NCBI GenBank assembly: GCA_963978905.1
Contig: OZ022256.1
Coordinates: forward strand, 25,259,426-25,323,425
Length of the DNA: 64,000 bases
Origin: Trichostrongylus colubriformis
Taxonomy: Eukaryota; Nematoda; Chromadorea; Rhabditida; Trichostrongylidae
Reading direction: 5' to 3'
The position numbers and the translations under genes are program-made. Positions within the stretch are counted from its first letter, which is position 1; the number at the start of each line of letters is the position of its first letter. The notes under the pieces were generated by a model. That model did no database searches and was not told where the DNA came from. It saw nothing but the letters and a program-made list of their open reading frames with translations. Below are positions 35,150 through 45,756 of this stretch, piece by piece.

Positions 35150-37200
35150 TCCACATCACGCTCTGGAAGCTGTTGAATGCCAAGTAGAAAATCAAATGAT
35201 GGAAGCTGCACAGATGGGAAATGGACGACTCAAGGGAAGGATACCACAAATAGGTATTTCAAACCCTATCGGTCCGACTCAGAAGACCTGGAAAGAAACA
35301 GCTGAGATAATCGTGAGATGCGCAAAGGAAACGCTGGGAGAACTTGGGGTTAGAAAAGACGAAGTGGCGTTGTTCTGGAATGAGGAGGTTCAGAGGATAA
35401 TGAAACAGAACAAGGAAGGCTACAAGCGTTGACAGAAAACGAAGAGCTCGGAAGACCGTGATACTTCAAAAGTTGCAAAAGACCAACTAAGGCAGCTATA
35501 GCCGAGTTAAAGAATACGGAAATGGGTGCCGTGTACTAAAGGTTGGCTGGCAAAAAGGTAGAAACGTTGATTTTCAGGCTGGAAAAAGCCAGGCATCGAG
35601 TCACTCAAGACATTGGGATGTTAAAAGCCATAGAGCAGCGGGGGTACCATTCTGAGGAAAACAGCTAAGGTCAAAAGGAAATGGCGGGAGTACTTCGATA
35701 GGCTTCTGAACGAAAAGTTCACTCGTTAGGAAAGCCCATCGAAAGAGATCACGGCTGGTCACGTCCCCCTTAGACAACAGAAGAGGGTCGCCTAGTACTG
35801 GGGTGAATGAAGGTTGGAAAGGCCATTGGCCCCGATGGACTACCAATAGAATATACATGAAAGGCACTTGGAGAGCACGGAATGGAGTAGCTCACACACT
35901 TTCTCTGTATGGTGTCGGCTACAAGAAAAATTCCGGAGGAAGACCAGCACCATCATTTCCACATCCTAACAGAAGGGGGACGCAGCTACCGCAGAGTAAA
36001 CTTGACAGCTCATACCATGAAGCTATACGAACAGGTGATCGATTTGAGGCTAAGGGAGCCCGTTACCACCTCCCCGGTGCAGTTCGAGTTCATGCCTGAG
36101 CGGTTCACGACGGATGTCATCTTCATACTCAGACAAGTGGTAAGGAAGTACCGTGAGAAGTGTCGGTCCCACTACCTAGCGTTCCTTGACCTGGAGAAGG
36201 CCTTCGACCGCCTACCGGCCAGAAATCTAGAATGCGCTCCAAGAAAGACAGTTATCAGAACACCTAGTCGCCCCCATATAGGACATGTGCAATGAAGCTG
36301 AGACTGTCACACGTACCCCACAGCGCTGACAGCTCAGATTTCAGTCGGGGTAAACCAAGGGTCAGCTCGAGCCCGTTCTTCTCCCTGTTCACCAGGGATG
36401 GCATGGTAAATGACATCATAGAGGGACCACCGCAGGCCATCCTTTACGTTGACGATATCGCCGTGATAGCGAACACCAGAGAAGAACTTCTGGCGAAGGT
36501 GCAGATGGCAGGCAAGGCTGGCAGAGAATGAGCTACGACCAAACACAAGAAGATTAAGTTTCTGAGCTCCGATGCTGTAAGGGGTCCATCGTGGACCGCC
36601 ATGGAGGTAGCATCGGAAGGATGCAGGACTTTCAGTATCTAGGAAGTGATATAGCCCGTAAACAAGACCGTGAAGGCTCGAATGTAATGCGGCGGCTAAA
36701 ATGGAGCCTCAGAAATTCTTTGCGATCGACTGTGTTCGAGGATTTTGAAGGGCAAGGTGTACCTATTGGTAGTAAGGCTGGCAATGCTCTATGGCAGTGA
36801 GTGCTAACTCTTAACATAGGATCACGAGAGACAGATTCACTTCATCGTAATGAGGATGCTCGGATGGGCATGCGGCTGGACATGGCTCGACATAATCAGA
36901 AATGAGGACGTCAGAGCGGTCATGTAGACGGCTTCGGTACGGCTGAACTTGAGAGAGCAGTGGCTACGATACAATGGGAACGTGATGAGAAGGTTTGCAG
37001 GCCATCCAGTCAGACGGGCTACAGAAGTCGAAGTACCCCGTAAGTCACCGCGAGGAGCCTCGAAAAAAGATGGCATTAAGACCGTCCTTACAGTGAGTGC
37101 CACGACGAAAGAGGCCTTGGATAAAAGAAAGTGGCGGCAACTGACAAGAATGGTGGACCCCGTGACAACGCGAGAGTAGACGCTAGGGAGAAGAAGACGA
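35150..37200 (+). pseudogene. Dead RTE-clade LINE
   Basis: Successive + strand fragments, broken by stops and frame changes, follow the order of an RTE endonuclease/reverse transcriptase polyprotein. They are a linker near 35330-35430 (FWNEEVQRIMKQ), an RT block near 36090-36220 (MPERFTTDVIF, then FLDLEKAFDRLP), the catalytic YVDDIAVIANTREELL near 36450-36500, and the C-terminal FQYLGSDI and MRMLGWACGWT blocks near 36630-36890. Known RTE elements show the same motif order. The N-terminal endonuclease is mostly missing, so this is a 5'-truncated insertion, as expected for target-primed reverse transcription. It cannot make active protein. Confidence 0.9.
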
Positions 37201-37254
37201 TAGTCACTCCCCTAGGCTATGTCAAGTACTTACCTGCAAGTTAGAAATGCTACC

Positions 37255-37385
37255 TACAAAGGTGGTGATGACGGGTGGCGCGCCCTCCCATTTTCACGGT
37301 GCGGGGATCAAATCCTGCAGTCCTCAGGCCTACCAAGCCTTCCATCCCTCACGAGTTGGCACCGGACTTGGAAGATAAAAGTACT
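37255..37385 (+). repeat. tRNA-like SINE S2, second copy
   Basis: It carries ACGGTGCG, a B-box-like GGGATCAAATCC and the GCCTACCAAGCCTTCC block in the same order as 21660-21795. It starts within about 60 bp of the 3' end of the RTE fossil, so it may be a SINE that shares a tail with, or was mobilised by, that LINE family. This is inference. Confidence 0.55.
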
Positions 37386-37795
37386 GACTTGTACATTGGC
37401 TGGAATCCGCTGGTCACTGTGTAGGAGAATGGCATTTACCTGTTACCACGATTCTGAATGGAACTAGAAGGCGTGGCGCATCCCACAGAATGGATGGATC
37501 AACGTCGAAAAACTTTATCTTTTTAACTTTCGAACATATGTCATGCAGGCACTCGAGTGACTTTTGTTCCAAGGCCTGTAACAAGTCTAGCCTTCACTAA
37601 ATGTTCGGAGGCTCACCTGGATTTAGAGGCACTGGTAGGTATCATGTGAGGAAAAAGAGCTCCTTAATTGAGTCATCCAATCTAAACACACTCAATCTAA
37701 CAGCTCACGGGTCTCATAAGAGCTGTGTTTTTCAATAGTTGCCACTTGCGTTAACATGAACCGCCCCTTTCGTTTACAGATCCCGGCTCCTTTCG

Positions 37796-40552
37796 ATGTC
37801 CACGATGGTGGTCTTATTTCTCGAGTTTCTAACCGTTCTACTCTGTTTCTTCTTCATATTCGTACTATTAGGTTGTAAGGGAAGTTTTGACCGGTTTTCG
37901 CAATTCCAACTTCGGGAGATCATTACTCGGCTCAGACTGCATCTCGTCTCACAGAATAAGCACTATTCAATCCGCAACACTTTTGGCAATATCATGGGTA
38001 TTTGCATTCCTCATTTTGACGAAGAGCTGATGATTTATATAGCAAAATCAAGAAAGTCGACTTCAAATCATCATTCTTTCTGAACGCGCCGCTGCTGGAG
38101 AAGCTGTCCAGATGTTTGGGAAATTGGGGCTTAGTTAGCGCTAGGTCTGGTGAATATGATGGACGAGTAAGGGCTTCAGCCTGCTGCTCCAATTACTGGA
38201 AGAGGATTTGTGGAAAATGTGCTTGCGCATAGCTCCGAGGGGTCTCGCGGCACCCATTTATTGGGTTTTCTCCATATCAAGGCTACTTGAGGTGGCCAAC
38301 TAAGTTTGTTCGTTGAGGGCCAATACTTGTGGATATTCTCTGCAAGTATGGACGCTCATCGCTTTCTGCCGTTTTCATTAAAGCGATTTGATCAATTGAA
38401 AATTCGAGCAACTCGATTGATTTCTGCACTTCTGAAACCAAGGACAAAGCATTCATCCCAATGTTTCACCCCCCTCCCCCTCCCCCTGCAGCACTCACAT
38501 TCGTGGTCGCCTTTGTTGGGGGAATCGGTTAAACGAGAACTCCTGAAGTGAATTCATCCAGAAAGCACCATTCTCGCAGTACTTTAAAATTTCCCTAAAA
38601 ATTCGAAAACCTTGTGGCATTCCAAATAAAACATATGATCAGAAAGAGCAACTTTTTGACTAACTGAGGAGCACAATATGTGAGCTGATTCATGTTGACG
38701 CGCTCTGAGATTTGAATTTATCTTTTGAACGCGAAGGAGCGACCAGAACATTCCTTACAACCTAATAGTAGTTAGCATCTGGACTTTCACATTCAATGTT
38801 TTTTCAATCTTTTTCATTCGCCCTTAACTACCCCACCACTGCCTTCAAAGGGGCCCGATGCAGGAACTACGAAAGAGGTTCCTAGTCACTGTATAAACTC
38901 TGTAGTGAAGCAAGATTCAGAGCTAAATCCGGTCATTGTTCTGGCAACTACGTCTCATTTAAGCGATGTTTATGTGGTTTGCTCATACTACCAAGTCTCA
39001 TTTAGACAGGATGCTTCAAAGATCTTGATCATGAAGAGCAATGTGTTTGTCCTCAGGCAATGTGTAATGCAGTGTTAACACCGATTCAGTTTCCCAGTGG
39101 GTATTAGTTGAAGTGAAATACACAGAGAAAACAGAAAAGCTAACGGTACATGAATTTCAGTGACATCTGGCGACAACAGCACACAACTATCAAATGGAAC
39201 AGATTCTTCCTCCAATACGAATGCCAGTAAGGCGCAGATTTCTTTGGAAGTTTGCCAATAATACCATCAAATTCCAGCGAAGACCAGGAAATGCAAGAAT
39301 GGAATGAAATTTTCGCCTAACGCACAAGCGGTGCTCATGGGTGAAAAGTTGGGCCAGGCGATTCGAGGCGGAATCGGCACAGGAAGTGCTGCTGCACAGG
39401 TGTGTCTTCTCATGCTTACATATGTATTGGGTCATTCCATAAGTAATGTCGTTTTTTTTCGAGCGTAAATTTTATCTATGAAATTACAAGGTTCCGCAGC
39501 ATGTCATATATCATTCGAAAGAGGTCCTCCTGCTCTACAAAATGACATGTTTAGTTTTTGAGTTTGTTAGAATGGGGCCGACATTTAGGCTGGCGAAGAG
39601 GTAGGTCCAACCGACAAAAATTGACCAAACCGGCAATCAATTGAAACACTATATTTCAATTTAAGAAAATCAACCAATCATGTGTCGCGTACTTAGTCCT
39701 GACCTCTTCTACAATTTCCAATATCTAGTTGATCAAGAAGTCGGGTCGTTATTTTTCTAAAATCCTTTTTCCGAAAGCACCCACATTTATTCAAAATGAA
39801 ATTTTTTCTTTCAAACTTCTTGATTAGAGTTGCTTTATGAACCACTTCAAAGGACTTTTTCTGCTCTATCGAAAACATCTTTCTAGTTTGTTTTGGCTGC
39901 GATTCAGATTGGGTTTTAATACCATGTGATAGGGGTCCAGTTGACATTTTTCTTAATTTATTTTTTCCATGAGAAACTTAAGGAATCCGGTCAGTGGTAT
40001 TTTCCTGTTCCTAGGCACCACCTGTTCTTAACATTTCACCACTCCATCCCTTGATTGGTTGAAAAAATTTTCTTGCCTTTGTTCGAAGAAATTGTCTAAA
40101 ATCACCGAGTTGTGGCGGAAAAACTAAATGTGGAAAAAGAGCGACGTGACTTTTCAAGCAACCGACTGGTGGAACTCACAGGAGAGGTCGGGGCTGAGTA
40201 CGCAACACATGGTTGGTTAGTTTTTCCCAAGCAAAATATAGTGTTTTAATTGATTGCCGGTTTGGCCAATTTTCGTCGCTGGACCTACCTCTTCGCCGGC
40301 CTAAATGTCGGCGCTATTCTAACATACTCGAAAACTAAGTATGCCATTTTGTAGAGCAGAGAATTTTCTTCCGAATGATATATAACATGCTGCAAAAACT
40401 GTGACTTGTGGCAAAAATTTTTGCTTGAAAAAAAACGACACTACTTATGGAATGACCCAATACAAAAGGCCGAATAGCTTTTCTGTGAATCACCTCCCCC
40501 TTTCCAGGAATTTGCCGACGACGTCGACACTCACATCTGCAATTACCTGTGA
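37796..40552 (+). CDS. Candidate small secreted protein gene with transposons in its introns
   Basis: Family not recognised. My model has five exons. 37796-37861 is a signal peptide starting MSTMVVLFLEFLTVLL. 39006-39063 is cysteine-rich with EEQCVCPQAM. 39161-39226 is Ser/Asn/Thr-rich with N-glycosylation sites. 39278-39399 carries MGEKLGQAIRGG. 40508-40552 ends in HICNYL and TGA. All junctions keep frame and use GT donors and AG acceptors, including a 51 nt intron. A TTTACAG site precedes the ATG by 17 nt, and AATAAA lies at 40602-40607, 50 nt past the stop. The product would be about 118 residues and secreted. Intron 1 contains an 898 bp mariner-like insertion beginning 6 nt after the exon, and the last intron holds a 1.04 kb inverted-repeat element. 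An extra exon at 38921-38976 is possible but would need a 33 nt intron. Exon 1 is the least certain link. Confidence 0.45.
37868..38765 (-). mobile_element. Mariner-like element with decayed transposase
   Basis: TIRs TTAGGTTGTAAGG (left) and the inverted TTAGGTTGTAAGG (right) enclose 898 bp with TA duplications at 37866-37867 and 38766-38767. On the minus strand, within 37992-38192, a short piece PSYSPDLALT resembles the mariner catalytic block, with the final Asp lost; the rest is unreadable. It is younger at its ends than the mariner at 19767, since both TA sites are intact, but it cannot encode transposase. Confidence 0.88.
39425..40462. mobile_element. Long-inverted-repeat element, about 1.04 kb
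   Basis: The ends TTGGGTCATTCCATAAGTAA and TTGGGTCATTCCATAAGTAG (right end read inverted) lie within TA duplications. The inverted arms run about 285 bp each (to about 39710 and from about 40170). Shared internal landmarks include GTAGGTCCA, CCGGCAATCAATTGA (or CCGGCAATCAATTAA) and ATGTCGGC. The centre of about 460 bp is not repeated and has an 84-codon minus open frame of unknown origin. Very long TIRs with TA sites suggest a fold-back Tc1/mariner derivative. It begins 26 nt after a predicted exon of the candidate secreted gene. Confidence 0.88.
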
Positions 40553-40601
40553 TGTGGCATTTTTCCAAGAGTATCATTGGCTGATCAGTGCTCTTCCTCG
40601 T

Positions 40602-40607
40602 AATAAA
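40602..40607 (+). terminator. Polyadenylation signal AATAAA
   Basis: AATAAA 50 nt after the TGA of the candidate secreted gene, at normal nematode spacing. It is the best evidence that the last exon (40508-40552) is a real 3' end. Confidence 0.55.
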
Positions 40608-40609
40608 TG

Positions 40610-42832
40610 TTATTTTTGTTTCTATGGATATGTTACCGAAGTGGGGTAGCGATCATCGGACAATCACACCGCCATTTGTGAACTGGCCCCCGATTTCGAC
40701 GAGGGTCACACGTGCCTGTTAGCAGAGACGCAGGCATCTCCATTGTTCGGACAATGCGGCGGTACTCCGCAATTTGCATTCAGCTCACCTATCCACCCCA
40801 ACGTCTATCCACATCTATCTCAAAGGTTTTTCGACATCTGAAATTGTGACATTCTTTATACCTTATTTTTTATTACACCTCCGATAGTCTGTGGTATGAT
40901 ACCATTTCACATTATCTCATTTGATAGTGCGAAGGCACTAGTAAAGCTGTCCTGGTCATGTTTCGCCAGATTTCGCTTCTTTCCGCCCTTTCCTTACTAA
41001 CTTACCCAATCCAACTTGCTTTTGAATCATACGGGCAAGTCAGTATTATGAAGAATGACTTGTAATTTAGAAGAAATCGAAGATTTGACAGCTTTTCTTC
41101 ATTTTTCTTATAACTGCTGTGAAACATTGAAGAGTATCTTGACCCGCTCGGACCAGCTTCCGTCAGCAGCAACACCTATGCATTACCGAATTCCTAGACA
41201 AGGCTTTTCGTGCCGAAACCACGTACCTCTAAAGGAACTGAAGTAGAAGGAATAACGGATAGATTAAAATATGACGAAAGTTTCGAAAAATCAAAAGACA
41301 AGAACTAGGCCTGAATATTCATAGCTGAGTAATGCAGGCGGCAACCGGCGGCTACAGTCCATTTCGGAGCGCCTGTAGGGCGTGGCCCACAGACTTGGAT
41401 GAGCGTGTATCAAACTCTCTCACCCCCTCTCACCACACCATCACCCCTCTCACTATCGCCACGTACTCTCACTCTCACCACTCACCCAAGTCCGTAGGCC
41501 ACGCCCTGCCATTCGCTCCGAAATGGACTGTACGTCTAGTACTGCTTAAAGATCCAACCATCCAGCGATGTGACAATAACGTAGTTTGGACTCGAGGTCT
41601 CAAGTGATTGATTGAAGCCCATAGATTACTTGGAAGAAATTTGGGACCTCACTCTTGTTGCACTCAAAAATTCGAGGAATCAGTTTTTTTGAAATTGTTT
41701 GTTTTGAAATTCGGGAAAATTCGAAACTTTTGTGGCTTTTATTCAATACACAATTAAATGGCGACAACAAGAGAACATCGAATACTTTGCGATTCATACA
41801 TTTGCAAGCAGTAATATTTACATTTCTCCTGAATATTGCAAATGTAGAGGCACAATTTGGACGCTATTCGAATATTTGAAGAACGCGTATAACCCTTAGC
41901 TATAATATTCCCTTCCCTGGAATCGCGTAGGAATTCAGTCGAATGGAATAGTAGATTCATAAGGCCGAACTACCCACATCGCTGTTCACCGCTGTGGCTA
42001 ATCACCCTGGATAAGGAACTATGCAGTGGTCATGCCTTCAAGATATCAGATTGCGCAAACATTTTCCCATTGAAACATCAAATTTCACCGAAAAATGGCA
42101 GCAATACTGAATTCACGAACAAGTATGTTTTGAGTTGTAGAAAAAGGTGAAAGTAAAAGTTCAAAGAGCTCGGAGTAGAACAATCGGTTTTTAGAATGCT
42201 TATGCATCCCAAAGCCATACAAACTATGTAGTGGGCACTCATTGGATGTAAGTTGATCTACACGTAGGCTTACGGGACCATGTATGTAGCTAGCGCACAG
42301 ATTTGTTATCTTCCTACTCTAGTCTTTCATAAGTTTAGGGACACCCAAAGAAAAGAACATAGTTGGCCGAGGCGGGCATCTTATCTCACCATGTCTCTGA
42401 GTATCTGAATAAATTCGCATAATTCGTGAAGGGTCGGACACCGCACTATCTCACTCAGCTCTCTTTTTCCATGCCATTTTCTTTGCTCTCAACAACGCAT
42501 GCTGGCCCCGTCTCGTTCATGCCTCGTCGTTTTTATGAGCGTGCGAAAAGGAGGCGGAGCACAATGAATCATGACCATTCATAACAACATCTTTTCACAG
42601 GCTGTAAAACAGGGAAACGACTTTTACAGCACCTTTTGAGCCGATCAAATTGGTGTTTGTGTCCTATTCTTTCAAGATACCAGTCCAGTGTAATATTAAT
42701 TTACTGGCTTTGTATCCGAAGACGTAGCAAGCACGTACAGCTCTTATGTGACCCCATGCTCAAAGCCCGTCGTCTGTCTGAAGTCTACTTTCACTAGTAT
42801 AAATATCCTCGCTATCGATGCAATCCATGTAA
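40610..42832. other. Gene-free stretch apart from a MITE
   Basis: No gene supported. It contains the M1 MITE at 41353-41532. Short open frames show no motif. Confidence 0.35.
41353..41532. mobile_element. MITE family M1, second copy
   Basis: 180 bp with near-perfect TIRs (TACAGTCCATTTCGGAGCG at both ends, one inverted, apart from a base or two) and TA at each side. The centre is CTCAC-rich. It is the cleanest M1 copy in the window and pairs with the copy at 4733-4870. Confidence 0.88.
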
Positions 42833-43042
42833 TCAAAGGTAATGGGCAAGTCGGAGGTGATGGCCACAAGGGGAGCTGAGCAGAACCACGTCCATATGAC
42901 TCTGAAGCATACTAGATTGCAGGAGAATTTCTCCAATTTTTAATTCATCAGATCTATCTTCTGCATCGAAATCGAAATCTACATTTTGATGATGAATTTT
43001 GTCATTCATATAAACTTCTGTCGACATATAGAGAATATTCAA
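42833..43042 (-). CDS. Possible terminal exon, unrecognised
   Basis: A minus-strand frame ending in TGA with acidic, protein-like composition (VDFDFDAEDRSDELK, then QSHMDVVLLSS). I recognise no family. No AATAAA follows within about 100 nt and no upstream partner exon is certain. It may belong with the minus-strand exon candidate at 45043-45196 or may be chance. Confidence 0.18.
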   Translation of the reverse strand: MNILYMSTEVYMNDKIHHQNVDFDFDAEDRSDELKIGEILLQSSMLQSHMDVVLLSSPCGHHLRLAHYL

Positions 43043-44623
43043 AAATTGAAAATTGAAGAAGTTTAGAAATAAGATAATTTCATGGAGGAGAAGGGTGAAT
43101 GGCCTTAGCCCCGTAGCCGCTATGTATGTTGAAGAGCTCTGCCCATTGGAAAGTACGTGTGGAGTGTATGAACATTATTTTGAGTTTGCGTAGCATTGCA
43201 CGAGAGTCCACTCAGCTTTGTAGTTGGTCACCAGCTCTTTCGAATGACCTTATTGAGCAGCCGACTGCGATCGGTCGGTCCAAACCTCGCCCGTTCCAGC
43301 AAAAAAGTGAATAGCCAGTTTCACTCAATGCACTTTCCGTCACACCACGTACTCCGCATTGCTCAGCCTTCGCCACAATTTGTTGGTTTTCTTTGATGTG
43401 ATCAAATGACATTCGCGTTCACTTTACTTCTCAGCCATGCCCTATTGGGACTCGGTAGAGTGGATATACGATCGATTCCCATATAAATAATGTTTTGACT
43501 CTATCATATTTCTATTGTCGCACAGGGGACCGAAAAGAAAACATCCTTTGAAACAGATTTTATCGATTTTATTTGAGACCCGGGCTACCACATGAGTATT
43601 TCAAAAGGATTTCTGTATTTTCGTCGGAACAAAATACAGAGTTGCGCGTTACTTATTGTGAACTTTGGGTCACGGGCTCTATTTTCATCTTTAACCTTCA
43701 GCTCACGGCTCCCAGTATTTTTTGCGCCCTAAAAGATAAAGATCTTTCTGGTAGAAGACTTCGCAATGGAAGACTCGTTCGATTACGTCAGAAAATTCAA
43801 AATGAATTTCAGGAGAAAAAAGACTCCGCTGACACTTCTTGTTAATTGTAGCAAGCAAGACCGAAGGAATTTGGATTTTTTGCCAAGCCTAGCGCTTCCC
43901 AGAAAGTATGATACACTCTGGTTGCCACAAAAAAGGAGCATTTGTCAGTAAAATGAGTGATAGTGATGGGGAACTCTTTCAATTAATTCTAAGAAGCAGC
44001 TAAAAAGAATCTAACGCTTTCTGTTATTTTCCACTTCCAGTGCCTCGCATCTTCGAATCTACTCGCGAAGTATGATATAGGGCGTACAACTTGTTGTTTA
44101 GGAAAGGGGCACGCTTTCCAAGGTGGTCGAACGACCTCCGCCGGTGACTAATTTTGCTGGCCTAGAGGGGTAAGCCTCTGCGTAGGCGTCGTCCTAGTTT
44201 GAAATAAACAGAAAACATTTACGCACGGGGAAAGTTCGTCGAAGGGTCCTCAATGACCCGCCTGATTTTAGTGGACCTGGAGGCGTCATGTGGCCGCTTG
44301 AACCTGTCAATGTTGTTTTTTGTACTACTTTATGGTACTATGATTGTCGACGATCGACAACCTTTTTCTCGTTTTTAGAGACTCAACTCAAAGACATTTC
44401 CTGGGATGAGGTGAAAGTAATGAAAAGGCGTACCTGCTCCCTGAAAACAAGTGTTCTGGCCCAAATATGTTGTTTGGCTCTTTTTAGGACACGAATCGAA
44501 ATATTTAAATTCGACTCAAAAACGCATAGCTGGGAGTCTGATCACGATAGCAGCAGAGTTGCAGCAGGAATGGAATAACGTTCGCGACGGGTCGATTGGG
44601 CCGCGTTCGTACGACGGGTCGAT

Positions 44624-44802
44624 TAGGCCGCGTTCATATTTTGCGCCGACAGGGCGTGGCTGCGTTCACAGGCAACGTGGCAGATTGGCACGGGGGAGGT
44701 GCAGAGACGATGCGGGCAACGAAACAGAGTGGCGCAGATGGAGAATCAGAGTCACGCGGCCACACCCGGCCGCCAGCACCGCAAAGTATGAAAGCGGCCT
44801 TA
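44624..44802. mobile_element. GC-rich MITE family M2
   Basis: An inverted-repeat element of 179 bp. The left end is GGCCGCGTTCATATTTTGCG; the right end read inverted is AGGCCGCTTTCATACTTTGC. It is flanked by TA-like sites. A second copy lies at 62551-62726. A partial doubling of its left end (GGGTCGATTGGGCCGCG) sits just upstream at about 44589. Confidence 0.8.
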
Positions 44803-44814
44803 CATAGCCCCTAG

Positions 44815-45000
44815 CCCCTTTAGCACGTACCCCACCAGCTAACCAGCTAGCGATGCAGATGGGCGCGTAAGGGAAACAGTGAGAAGAGGGCTTTCGGTCT
44901 CCACTTTCTTCAGTTTTTCGCCGTTTCTTTTCGTATTTCTCTACCGCTGCACTGCTGAGTACCCTAACTTTCATATTCTGTAATTATTCCGCAGTATACC
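44815..45000 (+). repeat. Dispersed repeat R1, copy 5 (partial)
   Basis: Carries the second half of the R1 landmarks: GCTAGCGATGCAGATG, TTTTTCGCCGTTTCTTTTCG, CTGCACTGCTGAG, then TTTCATATTCTGTAATTATT at the end. The MITE M2 lies just upstream and may have inserted into or beside the longer copy. Confidence 0.6.
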
Positions 45001-45042
45001 AAATTTACAATTCCGATGACATACATATTATGTTTCCCTTAC

Positions 45043-45196
45043 CGTCATGGTTGACGTTGATTTCATCTCAACATGACTGTGGAAAACAAAGTACCCGACT
45101 GCATCTTCGCTAATGGACCGAATATGATCTCCCACAGCGAATCTTCCAACCACCACGAAACCTTGGTATCCGCTCCCAGGGATTCCTTGAGTACCA
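45043..45196 (-). CDS. Possible internal exon, unrecognised
   Basis: Minus-strand open frame of 51 codons between an AAG-type acceptor and a GTAAGG donor, in frame throughout. The encoded segment alternates hydrophobic strands and charged turns (YQGFVVVGRFAVGDHIR, then VGYFVFHSHVE), which looks like folded protein and unlike low-complexity noise. I cannot name the family. It would lie on the strand opposite hhat and upstream of it. No partner exon is certain. Confidence 0.25.
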
Positions 45197-45528
45197 CTTC
45201 AACGCTCTTCAGGAAAGTAGCGCTAGTTCACTAGGTACTTCCTTTCTTGTAAGCGCTAACTCCGGTAGCTGGTGATAAAACTGATTTGTTCTTATTAGCA
45301 TCTTATCACCCCGTTAACTGTCAGTTTTTCTAGAATAGAGTCGAACAATTCTGTGGTCGTTCAAACAAAACTGATTGCGAGCTGTGCTCTCTCAGAATAG
45401 AATGCTCACTGTCAGCCACCTTTTGAACTGCTACTTATCGTCGACAGGCTGATTCAACAATGACCAAACAGACATATCCAAAACGAGCAGGTACGAGCCA
45501 TTCATCCATCAAGGAAAACAAACATTTC

Positions 45529-45582
45529 GTCCGAACTCGGCCAGGCCTCACCTTAGCCACGGAGGTCGGCCGGCGTTCGGAC
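45529..45582. other. GC-rich imperfect hairpin upstream of hhat
   Basis: GTCCGAAC...CGGCC near 45529-45544 and GGCCG...GTTCGGAC near 45567-45582 can pair with small bulges. It lies about 175 bp before the hhat start codon, in the probable promoter region. Confidence 0.5.
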
Positions 45583-45714
45583 GATGTTTACCCACCCACA
45601 TACCCCGACACATCCCTACAATGAATGCTGTTTACTTATTGATTATCGACAATGATTTCAATTTAAACGAGGGTGCAACTCATAGCACCGGCATCTGTCA
45701 AGGCATACCATAAT

Positions 45715-45720
45715 GTTCAG
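45715..45720 (+). promoter_or_regulatory. Candidate spliced-leader acceptor for hhat
   Basis: GTTCAG ends at 45720, 36 nt before the ATG at 45757. No upstream in-frame ATG exists before the preceding stop, which fits trans-splicing. Inference only. Confidence 0.4.
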
Positions 45721-45756
45721 CTCCGCCTAGGAAAGCCAGAGAAGCCCGCTCTGCCT

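Noticed and set aside
38921..38976. Cysteine-containing exon candidate (HCSGNY) for the secreted gene
   Set aside because: It would need a 33 nt intron to the next exon, shorter than the other introns seen here, and its phase does not fit exon 1.
43690..43845. Charged + frame after a CTTCAG site, ending in TAA
   Set aside because: Composition is protein-like, but no partner exon or polyadenylation signal supports it, and the family is unknown.
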